Below are positions 35,433 to 46,807 of a DNA stretch of 64,000 bases, piece after piece (position 1 is the stretch's first letter; each line of letters starts with the position of its first letter). The notes below the pieces were generated by a model, which was not told the origin of the DNA, searched no databases, and worked only from the letters and a program-made list of their open reading frames with translations. Made by a program: the position numbers and the translations under genes. Where the stretch lies: NCBI GenBank assembly GCA_947034895.1, contig OX344762.1, positions 16,534,760-16,598,759 on the forward strand. Direction: 5' to 3'. This stretch comes from Rhytidiadelphus loreus. Lineage: Eukaryota; Streptophyta; Bryopsida; Hypnales; Hylocomiaceae.

Positions 35433-35689
35433 TTGAGCACGTGCAAAGAAACTTTTTTCTTTTAATTAAATGCAAATATCTTATAATCTACACAGTCAAA
35501 ATTTCTAAAATTTCTTCCACACACTCTCACACTAGTCTAGTACAAGATCATATGGATAGATATACAAAAAGATTGAAATATCTTAAATTTTCGTTTATTC
35601 TTTGCTATAGAAAAAAAATTTAATTGTTTTTTGATGGAAAAAAGACCTTCGGACTATAGGGGTTCATGAGTGAGAATTTAGTTTTTTAT

Positions 35690-36960
35690 TTTATTTTGAA
35701 CTCAATTCTTTAACATAAAAAAATAGAAATCCAATTTTAATTTTAGATAAATTGGAAGTCCTAAAATATAATCAACAAGAATAACAAATTTTTATTTTCT
35801 TTACTTTAAATGCAAATATTTTGCTTTGTAACCAAGAATGTTTTCAAGATTTCTTCCATGCATTTTTACAGTACTGTAAATTCTAGATTATATGGTATAA
35901 TATGCAAAAAAGACAATTGTTAAATCTTTTCTGGTCTTTGCAATAGAAATTACATTTTTAGCAGGTTTTGATGGAAAAAAGGCTTGCAACTTCAAGGGAT
36001 AAATCCTAAAGTTCCAAAGTCCTTGTAGGGGATTCTAAAGATTTCAAATATGCTTGCATGACCTCAATTTCGAGCATGATTTTTTTAAACATTTTTTAAG
36101 ATAGGAAACCAAATTAGTTTTTTGATTATATATATATATATATATATAGTCATTTTTATTTCAATCGATATCTAGAACCAAAAGTTGTGCCATGCTTAGT
36201 CCAAAAATCAATTCAAGGGATAGAAGTATAGAACCATTAATATCACAAAAAATTGAATATTTTAAATTTTAAATTTTTTCTCAAAGATTATATTTTTGTA
36301 TACTTGTAAAGCTTTAATTCATTCTATTAGGACTAGAGATGGAAAATTTATAATCAATCTTCATTGTTGGGCAAATTCAGCATCTTTCTGATAAAAAAAC
36401 CCTTAAAATTCATTTTGGAATGCAATTTTCACGAAATCTCAAAAAATAATAATAGACAAGGTTAAATTCACTTAGAAAACAATTTCACTGTTGAGATTGT
36501 TGAGTTTTAATTCTATCTTAGATCTACTAACAATTTAGTTTTTTCATTCTATCTCGTACTTACTTCTATTTAACAAAAAAATTATGAATGAAAATCGAAT
36601 TTACTTTTTTGGATTTTTTCCTCCAACTTTGTACTCAATGCTCAAGCATAAAAGAGTAGAAAATTGTAATAAATAATGTAAAAATTCTAAGTCAAGAAGA
36701 TTCAAAAGAAAAAACCTAGTCAAGTAAAGTCTTATAAAACTTTGTTTTTTACTTTAAATGCAAATATTTTGCAATGTAAACAATCAAAGTTCTTAAAAAA
36801 TTCTTCTGCACCATTTCATATATGATTTTTTTTTTTAACTTTGGTATTCTTTGAAATAGAAATGAAAAATTTAAAATTTTTACTCTTAGCAATAGAAATG
36901 ACAAAAAATTCAATATCTTGAAAGGCAATTGTAAGGGGAGTTGTCTACTTACAATTGCAA
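35690..36960 (+). mobile_element. Two abutting truncated TTAA-family copies
   Basis: The first part (to about 36005) ends GGCTTGCAACTTCAAGGGATAAA. The second starts at once with ATCCTAAAGTTCCAAAGTCC and loses similarity near 36960. Internal phrases match the full-length copies. Both have degraded ends. Confidence 0.45.
36125..36148 (+). repeat. (TA)n microsatellite
   Basis: About twelve TA dinucleotides inside a truncated TTAA-family copy. Confidence 0.9.
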
Positions 36961-38506
36961 GATAAATAGACATTTCAACTCGAGAAGATTCAAAAAAATT
37001 ATGAAGTGTCTTCACATCTTTGTATCTTGGTTTTAGAACAAGAAAAGGCTCCTATTAATGTTTAAGATAAACTAGAAGTCCTAGGACACAAGTACAATTG
37101 AAAGATTTTTTATTGGATATAATAGTGAAATAAATATAAAATTTCTTACTATAGATCTAAAATTCATTAAAATAACAGAATTTTAAAAATAAATTAAGAA
37201 ACACTCCTATTTCAAACTTGAGAGTTTCTTAAAAATATTATGAAAGAACTGACCAATGACTTTTTTTGTCACCCAATTCAAAATCACATGTGCGGCTACA
37301 AGTGAATGAACTTAAAGGTACCCAATGTAAAGCTATAGTAGCAATGGTTATATTAGCAATGATATGTAGGGTCATTGTGACATTGTTGTACCTTTTCCAA
37401 AGTTTGTAAATTCGAGAACATATATCGATGTAGCTTAATTATAATGGAACATGGCGCAAAAATAACCCTAGAGATTCATGCCTAAAACATACACTTCTTG
37501 AACATCGAAGTGTACGGTTGATTTTAGAAACATATAAAAATTGTATGATATACCTTAGAAATTCTTAATTTATTCATAAATTGTCCGCAATACATATAAC
37601 TATATAAAGAGAGTTTTAAATCTCTACCAATAAGACCTAACTGAAACTAAGACAATTTATTATAGAGTACACAGTAATAGAAATTTTATTCAAATGTTGA
37701 AGTGGTCATTTGAAGGTGTATTTACGTTAACTATTGTCCAACAAGTCATTTGGGTTTCCTTGGTGGTAGTCCAACGTGCATCCTAAAAAACAAGCAAGTC
37801 TAACAAATCATAAATTTTTCATTCATACATCACTTACGTACTTTCATCCATCATATATTATAAAATTAACTAACCTCATTAAAAGTATACATTATATGTA
37901 ATATTTTAATGAGATTAGTTCATTGTAGAGGATATCATGGATAGAAAAAATGGATGAAAATATAACAGAAAAAATTTGGATGATTTTTTTTAAATAGGTA
38001 AGATTTTGACAAAAGAATTGACCTTTACAATATTTCAATATTCCTTGTCAAATTTTGAGAGTAGTTTCCCTTCTTCCTCTTATATTTACAATTTTTTTAA
38101 TCCTTGAAGCATATTGAGCACCTAAATTGTCCAATCGATAACTTCATTATTCAATGTAGAAACAAAGAATGCACCTAGTGGTTCAATAATTGGAACATTA
38201 TGTTGAGTATCTTACTCAATTATATACAATCAATAAAGAGATTAGCGCAACCTACCTTTTGTCGATGCTCTATGCTATATAAGAAACAAGTGGTAATAGA
38301 GAGAAAAAAAAGAAATATTTTTTTGCTATGCTTTTTATCTTCAAGCCTTACGCTCCTACTTTCGGGTCCGGCCCTTCATCCGCTTCACTTTAACTACTAG
38401 GCTGGAGGAACCACTTCGGTGGCGTAGCTGTGAAAGATCAATTTGAGTGATGTGCAATAAAATAAAGCATCTGGTCATTGGAGGTGGGAGGTGGGGGGTC
38501 CTCCAC
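36961..38506. other. Unassigned AT-rich sequence
   Basis: No ends, genes or RNA motifs recognised. A TATA-like CTATATAAGAAAC lies at about 38275, followed by pyrimidine-rich sequence and a small GC-richer stretch at 38340-38500. This could be an LTR fragment but is not supported further. Confidence 0.25.
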
Positions 38507-39460
38507 ATAACCCTTAAACAACCATTGTCCCTTTGGGGGACAAATGGAATTTCGAGGAGGTACCTATGGGCTAAAATTTTGCCCTGATTTTTTTAATTTT
38601 TTTTAACATAGAAAAGCTGATAAAATTTGTGGAAATATATATATGTGTGTGTGTGTGTAATTTTTTTTTTAAATTAGTGCGTGGGAACAAAAGTTATGTC
38701 CAAATAAGCTCAAAACAAGGGACGAGGGGCAACAAAAAAAATGATTTTATTTTATTTTTTAAATTGAAATTTTTTTTCTTCATAAATTTTATTTTTTTCT
38801 ACATGGAAATCTTGGATTCATTCCATTTGGATTTGTTATGAGAAAGTTATGGACAATCTTGTTTATCAAGCAATTAGAGCATTTTTTTGGAAAAAATAAC
38901 TTGTAGGATTCTTTTTTTAATGCAATTTTTACAATTTTTCAAAAAATATAGTTCCACATGGTTTAGTTTTTTAGCTAGACCAATCTTTCCATTGGGATTA
39001 TTGCATTTTAATTCCATCTAAAAGATATTAATATTTTAGATTTTCCTTCTATCTATCTACTTCTAGTACTTATCAATTTTTTTAAGTATGAAAATTAAGT
39101 TTTTTGAATTTCTTTTTTTTTTCCTAGACTCTCAACTCAATTTTTCATTATAAAGATTTAAAGCTCAAAACTCTATAGTGAAAAAAATTCAAGTTAAAAA
39201 TGTTCATAGTCAAAAAATCTAGTCCCACAATGTGTTGGAAAACCTGTTTTTTTTTCCACTTTAAATACACATATCTTGCAATTTGTGCAACCAAAAATTT
39301 TGAGATTTTTTTGGCACATTCTCGTACTAGTTAGGTGTCAAATACTACCATTAGATGTGGAAAAAAAACAATTTTCAATTTTTTTTACTTTTTGCTATAG
39401 AAACAATGACAGTTTTGAATGTTTTTGGCAAAAAAAAGGCCTTGGTCCTTTAAGGGTTAA
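38507..39460 (+). mobile_element. TTAA-family element (954 bp)
   Basis: The left end is degraded (ATAACCCTTAAACAACCATTG). The right end CCTTTAAGGGTTAA is intact and shares its TTAA with the next element. It contains an (AT)n(GT)n microsatellite at 38636-38659. Confidence 0.7.
38636..38659 (+). repeat. AT/GT microsatellite
   Basis: ATATATATGTGTGTGTGTGT inside a TTAA-family element. Confidence 0.9.
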
Positions 39461-40422
39461 CCCCTCATCGCCTGAGGGGACAAAAAGTGTCCTCATGTAT
39501 AATTCAAAGTGATGTAACTTTTGCATCCAATATCCAAATTCAATAAAACTTATTGATAAAGTTGCGCTCTCTCTTCTAATTTATGTGGTAAAATTTTGAG
39601 ATCAATCCACAATTTAAAAACTAAATGGGAGCCAATCAAAGTTCACAAGTTCAATTTGAATTCATCAAACTGCATTTGATGGCTGAAACTTTGGGGGGTG
39701 TATCTCCTTCATACAATGTTCATCTTTGATAAAATTTGTTGGGTTATGTTCTCCTTTTAGTCTAGTTATTGTGGTAAAAATTTCATGTCAATACAAGCTT
39801 CTTTGAATGTTTGGGAGCAATTCAAAATTTAAAATCCAGCCATTTTTGGATTACAGTGAAATTTGGCGGCTTGTAACTTCTTCATACAGTGTCCATTTTC
39901 AGTAATTTCTTTTATGAAAGTTGCGCATACTAGTCTAGTTTGTGTGGCTAAAATTTCACGTGAATCTAAAAAGTAATGAATGACTAAGATGCTTTTTAGT
40001 GGAGGAGGTTTAGCCTTACATGGTGTTTTTTGCAACTTTTCATGCTATTTTTTGACATTTCAAATTTGTTTTGCAAACACATCGAGTCAATTGAATGATA
40101 TTTTTTTCACCAATGTGTTTATATGTTGATTTTGAATCACTTTATAGTCTCAAGTTTTTTCAATTGAGTATGTTTAGAAGTCGAATTTCACCTCCAAATG
40201 TGTTTTTTGGAAAATTTCAGCATCTTTTTTTAACTCTAAAACATTATAATCTTTCAATCCATACGGTCAAATGGCTTCAAATTTTTTCTGTGTCATCTAC
40301 AACATGTTCACTATGATATTGTACGTTTAAGATTTCTATAACTTAGCGACATCTAAATTTACAACACTTCAAAAGCAACTCTGTTTTTGACCTCATTTGG
40401 ACTTGAGGCAATGAGGGGTTAA
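39457..40422 (+). mobile_element. TTAA-flanked element, second subtype (966 bp)
   Basis: TTAACCCCTCATCGCCTGAGG at the left inverts to TTAACCCCTCATTGCCTCAA from the right. It shares only the first 9 bp with the TTAACCCCTAAAG subtype. The interior consists of repeated phrases such as TAACTTYTKCATMCARTGTYCAT. Its left TTAA is also the right TTAA of the neighbouring element. Confidence 0.75.
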
Positions 40423-40964
40423 CCAAAGAACAACGGTGTGAATTCAAAGGGTCTTATTGATGACTTGGGAGCTTTTTGTAGCTAATAGAACTCCAAATTT
40501 TCATCCAACACTTTTTTGGCCTTAGATCTTTGGTCATCACATTGATAGAAAGGCTTTCTTCCATTCATTTAATACAACTCTATTTGAATGTGCCACATGA
40601 AAAATTTTCAAAAAATAGGCAGATTAGCTAAGACACCTCGGGTTGGTTTGCATGCCCTATTTCTTGGCAATGAAATTTCTTTTCATTTGTTAAGAAAAAA
40701 TGAAACAAGATGATGGCCTTGAAAAACTGTGTACACTAAGTTTACTTACATTGTTACTATCTGAACTCGGAGATTGGGGGCATGTCACCTTCCATTGAAA
40801 ATGTTGCCCAGCTACATTACCCTGTTGTGCCAAAATTGTTTCATGGAAAGTGTACAATGACTGGTCCCCCTATGGACTATTTTTGATTTTAAAATATATA
40901 TATTCCCACTCATCATCAAGGTGGAATTTCTTTACAACCAACTGTGTTTCATTTCCCAGGCTCT

Positions 40965-41043
40965 TCCTCCACATCATAAGACGAAGATCATTTTGGGACA
41001 ATTTTTTATGGCCAACAAGAAGATCATTTTGGGACATAGGGAG
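40965..41043. mobile_element. Stowaway MITE fragment
   Basis: GATCATTTTGGGACATAGGGAGTA is a Stowaway right end (complement CTCCCTATGTCCCAAAATGA), preceded by a second GATCATTTTGGGACA 40 bp upstream. No left end is present. Confidence 0.6.
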
Positions 41044-41045
41044 TA

Positions 41046-41521
41046 CAACATTACAACCATTCAGATTGGCATTTTTCAATTCTATAACTAAATTATCAAC
41101 AATTTAGTATTTTGAATCATTCTCTACTTCTTTCTATCTAAATTTTTTTCCTGTATGTTGTGCAATTGCAAATGATCTAAAAATTTTCAATCATGTAGCC
41201 AATTTGACTTGGAGAATGAATCCAAAGAAGCACCACCATTTTGGACATTTTGTCATACAAACGTGACCTTGTGAAGTTAGTTTTTTGCAATGCCCCCCAA
41301 AAGATTTTTGTCACTCCAAAAACTAATATCTTGCAATCCACATGGTGGAAATTTTCTGAAAATTTTCCACATCTTCTCAAACTAGCATACTACAAGATTA
41401 TGTTTTTCTACAAGATTCTACAATTACGTGTGTCCAAAAATGTTTTAAATAAATAAATTTGGTCCTCATACTAGAAATGGCAATTTTGGAGCGTTCTTAC
41501 TGAAGAAACTTTAGGGGTTAA
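41046..41521 (+). mobile_element. Truncated TTAA-family element
   Basis: The right half is present, ending ACTTTAGGGGTTAA. It matches the MATE intron 5 copy (53352-54298) from ACATTAC..CC onward. The left half is replaced by the Stowaway fragment. Confidence 0.65.
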
Positions 41522-41928
41522 AACTATGGACATTTCTCCTATAAAAATTGAAAATATGTTCAAATGGAATGGACTTTGGAAGTGAATTTAAGTAAAGCTA
41601 AGTACTAGTTACAATTTGTATGGCTCATTCTGTTGTGAATGTACCAATTGGAGTGAATTAGAGTTTACTCTTGAGTTTACTTTAATTTTTGGCTATATAT
41701 AACCAACTTGCTATTTGAAATATGGGCCTACTATGGTACTTCAAGAAAATTGGGTAAAAAATTACAATATATTGCCTTATTTTTCCTTTGTCATTGATAC
41801 AAATAGCTAACAATCATATAGAATGCTATGTATTTTTAGTAAAATATTGTAAATCGTCAAAAATGTGAAGGTTGTGATGTCCGGGAGAAAAGCTTAGTGC
41901 GAGTGCAACCCCGATTGTTTCAAAAGTA

Positions 41929-42118
41929 TTATAGGTAGAACCTCTCTTAGTGCATGGTGCCGGGACTATGCACTAAGAGAGGTTTTATGCATTTAGAGAG
42001 GTCGCACACCACGTGTCCTTCCATCTTGAATCAAGCATAGGCCCACCTACTCTCTCCAAACTTTCTTACTACATATTATGCACTAAAGGAATATATAGTA
42101 AGAAAGGTTCTACCTGTA
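41929..42118. mobile_element. TIR element with 11-bp flanking repeat and hairpins
   Basis: TTTCAAAAGTA is exact at 41918-41928 and 42119-42129. The ends AGGTAGAACCTCTCTTAGTG and the complement of AGGTAGAACCTTTCTTACTA are inverted. Duplications of 9-11 bp are known for Mutator-like elements. The interior forms hairpins at 41939-41984 and 42058-42112. Confidence 0.5.
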
Positions 42119-42420
42119 TTTCAAAAGTAGAACACATGTCACTTGCCTATTTTGCTTTTTCTTGCAAAGGGGAAGTGAATCTTGGAGCCGAAGGAGGTGA
42201 GAATTAGGACTTGCATCTTAAATCAAGCACAAGCCCATCTACTCTCTCCAAACTCTCTTATTGCATATTATGCACTAAAAAGTAAGCCAAGGACTAAGGG
42301 AGTATGCAATAAGAGAGGATCTAATTGTATTTTGAAAGTAGAACTCATGTTGCTTGCCTTCTTTGCTTCTTCTCACAAAGGGGAAGCAAGTCTTGGAGAC
42401 GAAGGAGGTGAGAATTAGGG
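42009..42420 (+). repeat. Tandem duplication, about 212-bp units
   Basis: CCATCTACTCTCTCCAAACT, the hairpin, CAAAGGGGAAG and GAAGGAGGTGAGAATTAGG occur twice in the same order (42009-42208, 42209-42420). The second unit carries its own hairpin at about 42253-42329. Confidence 0.8.
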
Positions 42421-44194
42421 TTTGTTTGTTTGTTTTCATTTTTTATGAAGTGCCAAAGTGGCAATATAAAATGTTACAAAGGTGCTCCAAATTTCAACAT
42501 TCATCTACATATTGAAAAAAAATATCACATTAGCACATATCACATGTCCATAATTCTATTTGGCAATTTCATCCATAATTTGGCAATTTCATCCAAGATT
42601 TTCTTTTAATTTAAAATTTTCTGATTGAAAACTTCACAATTTGTTTCCATTTTTTAGCCAAATTATTATGTTTTTGGTGCAATCTGGCACTACAAAGCCA
42701 AATATAAAGCCCAAAAAAAGCCCCTATCGGTGAGAATGCAATTGGGAACTGGTTTGGGAATTTCACAGGGAACAAAGCACAGATTGGATTTTGGTTCAGG
42801 CTGGGATTTCAATTGAATACACTGATTTGTTGTTTATTATTTAAAGTTTCAATTTTATCACCAATAGGACCCCCTTGATAAAATGAAAAAACAAACAAAC
42901 AAGTTAGAGCCAACTAGACTCAACCAATTGAAAGTCAGCGGGCATGTTCGCATACCCTTGAGTATATATGTACTTCCACATACTTGATTGTGTTTGTTTT
43001 CTCAAGTGTTCCATTGGTGTAAGATTATATAGCCATGTCTTCAAGTGTATCTGCACTTTTGGTTACACATTTATTTAGAGAAAATTTGGCCCCTGTGGAG
43101 GGCCATTTGAGTTTCAGCTGATGTGCAAATCTGGGGGGAAAAAGTGTTTTTGTTTTTGTTTTTGTCTTAAGTTTGAAAAAAAGTGTTTAGTCCATAATCC
43201 TATGTGACACACCCAGTGATGATGCAGGCCAAAAAATCTTATCATTTTTATTAATTTTTAATTTCTGTAATTGCACATTTTCATGCAAGCAAACGGTCCA
43301 AATGTCCTCCAATGATCATTGCACTTGGCTCGAGAACTCTCCACCAATGGGGACTTGCACATGTTAGTACATATGCCCTCAAATACATATGTCCTTGCAT
43401 CTTTATTCCCTTCTTCCCACCCTCAAAGCCATCAAAAAAAAAATGTACTTCTTTACATACGTCATGCACTTGTAAGCATTTCATTGGTTATCATCATGTC
43501 TTTTCCTTTCATTCACTTTTTTTTTCTTTCCTTTCCCTTCATTTGTTTTTTCTTTCTTTCTTTTACCCTTATTTTTTTTACCATCATTTCCTTTTCAATG
43601 GAAATGATGATACTTCTAACCACTTTCACACAATGTATCAAGAATATCAGTTTGGTGGTGTTTTGAGGCCCCAGTCCAATGGAAACAGGGGCCGTCTGAT
43701 GGAAGAAAAAAAATTAAAAACCCCTCTTGGCACTATTGATCTGGAAGAGGGCAACAGAAAATTGGGTCTGTTGATTTTAGGATGGAGGCTAGGGTTCCTC
43801 AAAGACCATCCGATCTTGAAGAGGAGGCTAACATACATGTCCCATATCGAATGCCAACCCCACCTCACTTGGAAATTACAAAAGGGCGGGATGGGGGGCA
43901 TTCTAAAAATACTTTTTAATTAATTTAATTTTTTAATTTTTTAAACTCACGAAGTAGTGGGGTGTAAATGAAAAAATAAATAAATCAGAGTTTGTTTTTG
44001 TTTTTTTCCTCATTGTCACAATGACAATGAACTCTAAAAATGTAGTTACCTGCATTACAGTAACAAGTGTATGCTTTCCAAACGGAACATATCCTTTTTA
44101 AAGTGTATGCTTAAGCCCTTTATAGACTATTTTCATACCATCATTACACACTTTGATTTAACATAATTTATCAATGTGACTTAACCTATACTTA
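42421..44194. other. Unassigned sequence with a 203-codon open frame
   Basis: A plus-strand frame at 43312-43923 is the longest in the window outside the MATE gene. Its middle is a TTTC/TTTTTC microsatellite (about 43515-43570) and no domain is recognised, so I do not call it a gene. A single TIR-like end TTTAGAGAAAATTTGGCCCC at 43074 matches the element at 14361. The rest is featureless. Confidence 0.35.
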
Positions 44195-44905
44195 TTGATA
44201 ATTTTGTTAAAATGAAAAAAGTTTGCAACTTTAGCAGTTTTTATAGTTCAAACCGGGCGGTTTGAAATGTACAACTGTCCTAAATTTCTTAAATCTATAT
44301 CATTCTAAGATGTTTGAAATCTACATAAGTTATAGATGGCACTTTTATAGTTTAAACCATGCAGTCTAAAATCTCGGGGGGTGCATTTAGTTCTACTACA
44401 AAAAATCACGTGCGAACAAGTGGTTTCTAATAAACTATAATTTCAACCTAAAATTTTGAGCATTGTTTAATAATGACTATAGGTTTCTATTGATGAAATT
44501 TCCAACTCAAATAAAGTATGAAATGATTTCTAGAGGAGGTTGAAAATGAACTAAAATGGCATCCTTTTCAACTCAAATAATTATAGAGAACACATTTAGA
44601 TGACCATTGAATCAATATTCAATTCAAAATGAGCTTTCAATAGAGAATTATTTTTTAGGAATTATTTTTTCATTTTTTAAACAAATTTTTCTTATATAAT
44701 ATAGGGGTGTGAAAGTTATTTTTCAGTTCTATAGTGTATCTTTTTACTTCAAAAATTTGTCTCTAAGTCAACCCCCCGAGTTTGAAATCTATATATGTCC
44801 TAGATTTTAAATATCTATACTTGTTCTAGGTGTCCCTTTTACAGTTTAGACCAAATGATTTAAAAATGGCACACATAATACTGCCATTTTGACAAAATTC
44901 TCCAT
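44195..44905. mobile_element. MITE (GTTAAAATGGC family) split by another element
   Basis: The left end ATAATTTTGTTAAAATGAA and right end TGCCATTTTGACAAAATTC are inverted. The 408-bp element at 44373 plus its 8-bp duplication is inserted inside; without it the MITE is about 295 bp, like the copy at 45517. Confidence 0.65.
44373..44780. mobile_element. TIR element (CTCGGGGGGTGCA), nested
   Basis: The ends CTCGGGGGGTGCATTTAG and …CAACCCCCCGAG are inverted. The flanks TCTAAAAT (44365-44372) and TTTGAAAT (44781-44788) are an 8-bp duplication with two differences. Long identity with 1347-1907, minus that copy's right part. Confidence 0.7.
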
Positions 44906-45011
44906 ACTTAAAGTACAAATTTGGAGATACAAAAATTGAATTTTCATATCCGGATCAATCCTTTTGATTTCTTTTTACCGGTAGTAAGGTAGGAGATTCT
45001 AAAAGTGCATA

Positions 45012-45126
45012 GGCTCTAAAATTGCCCACCTTCTCAAATGTACACTATTTGTACATGTTTCTTTTTCATAGCCTTCAACAATATACAAGTAGTGTACATT
45101 TGAGGAGGTGGGCGATTTTAGAGCCC
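45012..45126. mobile_element. Foldback MITE with TA flanks
   Basis: GGCTCTAAAATTGCCCACCT and about 16 more bases pair with the inverted copy ending at 45126 (AGGTGGGCGATTTTAGAGCC). TA lies at both edges. 115 bp. Confidence 0.8.
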
Positions 45127-45516
45127 TACACTATTTCAACTTCAAAATTTCATAACTAATTTCACAAAGCTCCAAAAAATATATGAATCGACTTGGGTTA
45201 GATGCCAATTCCACTTGTCTTTCTAGGAAAATTTACTAAAAAATATTTCAAGAAGTTTCACCTCTTCAAAATTCAGTTTGAGCTCTTAAACGGGCAATTT
45301 ATGTACCTCCTACCTTGCTATGACAATATTTTGTTATCATCATGAAAAGACTAATCTAGACAAGCCAAAACCTCTTTGTTTGGTTTTAAATTATTTGTAG
45401 TATACACATGAAGAATATACCTTGTTGGAAACCAACTAGCTAGTTTGTGATAATATGATTATAGACATTGGTGTATTCAATGGCAAAATATAAGGGGTAG
45501 GCTAAAATTTTCCATA

Positions 45517-45812
45517 AATGGGCAATTTTGTTAAAATGGCAAATATTGCAACTTTGGTAATGTTTACAATTCAAATTGGGTGGTCTGAAATGTATAACTG
45601 CCCTAGATTCTAAAATCTAAATCATTCCTAGATGTTTGAAATCTACATGAGTCATAGATGTCACTTTCACAGTTCAAACCACTTGGTCTGAAATCTTTAT
45701 AAGTTTAATAATTCTTGAAATCTATACCTGCCCTAGATGTCACTTTTAAGGATCAGACTAGACGGTTTGAAAATGGCACAAGGAATACCACCACTTTAAT
45801 GAAATTCCCCAT
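45517..45812. mobile_element. MITE (GTTAAAATGGC family)
   Basis: The left end AATGGGCAATTTTGTTAAAA and right end CCACTTTAATGAAATTCCCC are inverted. The interior has the gtctgaaat and atctatacctg phrases in both directions. About 296 bp. Confidence 0.7.
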
Positions 45813-46562
45813 TCAAAGAGTCCTTCTTAGATCCTCCAAGCTAAGCATTGCCCTACATAAGCTCACATGGGTTAGAGTTGGGTTAAAGAATCTATTGTAG
45901 AGGTCATTGATTTTTTTATGCATAATTTTCCACCAATTGGCTATAGTCAAAAGATATTGGCTATCTTGGAGGATCAAAATTTTCATATTTTTGGATCAAA
46001 ATATTGAAAATAGCCAGATGCTTGTTGTATTTTATAAACCAATAGCCAAATTTTATCTAGGTATCACGTAATTTTCATTTATGGAATAGATATCATGAAG
46101 TATCACCCAAGTACTCACATGAGTATCGAAGAAACAATTGTCTCCTTTTCCAAAATGAAAAAAAACAACCACTAGTAGAGGTTGAGTTTCAAGCTTTCTT
46201 TTATCGGATTACACTCAACCGCAGGCTTTCAAAATTTTGCTTTAAAAAATAGGGGTGTCACTCTGGATGCAATGGTAATTGAATTCCCATGGCACATGTT
46301 AATCGACACCCTTGTCTTATGTAACAACCCCTCAAAAACATATTCTGAAAGGAAACTCGGAACTCATTCCCTGGCATTCAACACATTTAAAGTTGTGTAA
46401 GTTAATGATGTGCCTGTGCCGTTGCCACATAATAATAAAATAATTATAAAAATAATTTTAGAAAAATTGAAATTCATAAAAACTTCAAAATTCAAGAATT
46501 TTCACACCATAGGTCCAAACAAAGCCCATGCACCCTTCTTTGCAGTGGACTTTCTGAGGAGT
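45813..46562. other. Unassigned AT-rich sequence
   Basis: No genes, RNA motifs or element ends recognised. Open frames of 61-72 codons have no features. Confidence 0.3.
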
Positions 46563-46807
46563 AATGGGTAGTTTTCATGGTCTGAAATGTACACCCATCC
46601 TAGATGTCTCAAATCTATACCTGTTTTAGATGAATGAAATCTATACCCATTCTAGATTTCATTTTTACGACTCAAACCAATCAATTTGAAATCTACATCA
46701 ATCTTAGACTTCTAAAATCTATACCTGTTTTAGATGACACTTTTATAGTTCAAATTAGGCAATCTAAAAATAGCACATAGAATACCGCCATTTTAACAAA
46801 ATTGCCC
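46563..46807. mobile_element. MITE (GTTAAAATGGC family), left end lost
   Basis: The right end CCGCCATTTTAACAAAATTGCC is intact and the interior phrases are present, but no left TIR is seen. Confidence 0.55.

Larger units (their letters stand above)
34210..35666 (+). mobile_element. TTAA-family element with two nested insertions
   Basis: It starts TTAACCCCTAAAGTCCCATTG and ends CTATAGGGGTTCA. Removing the nested CACTA-like MITE plus its 3-bp duplication (225 bp) and the Mutator-like MITE plus its 9-bp duplication (304 bp) leaves 928 bp, against 926 and 916 bp for the uninterrupted copies. Confidence 0.8.

Noticed and set aside
43312..43923. 203-codon open frame, the longest outside the MATE gene
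   Set aside because: Its middle is a TTTC microsatellite, the opposite strand is also open, no domain is recognisable and no promoter or splice context supports it.
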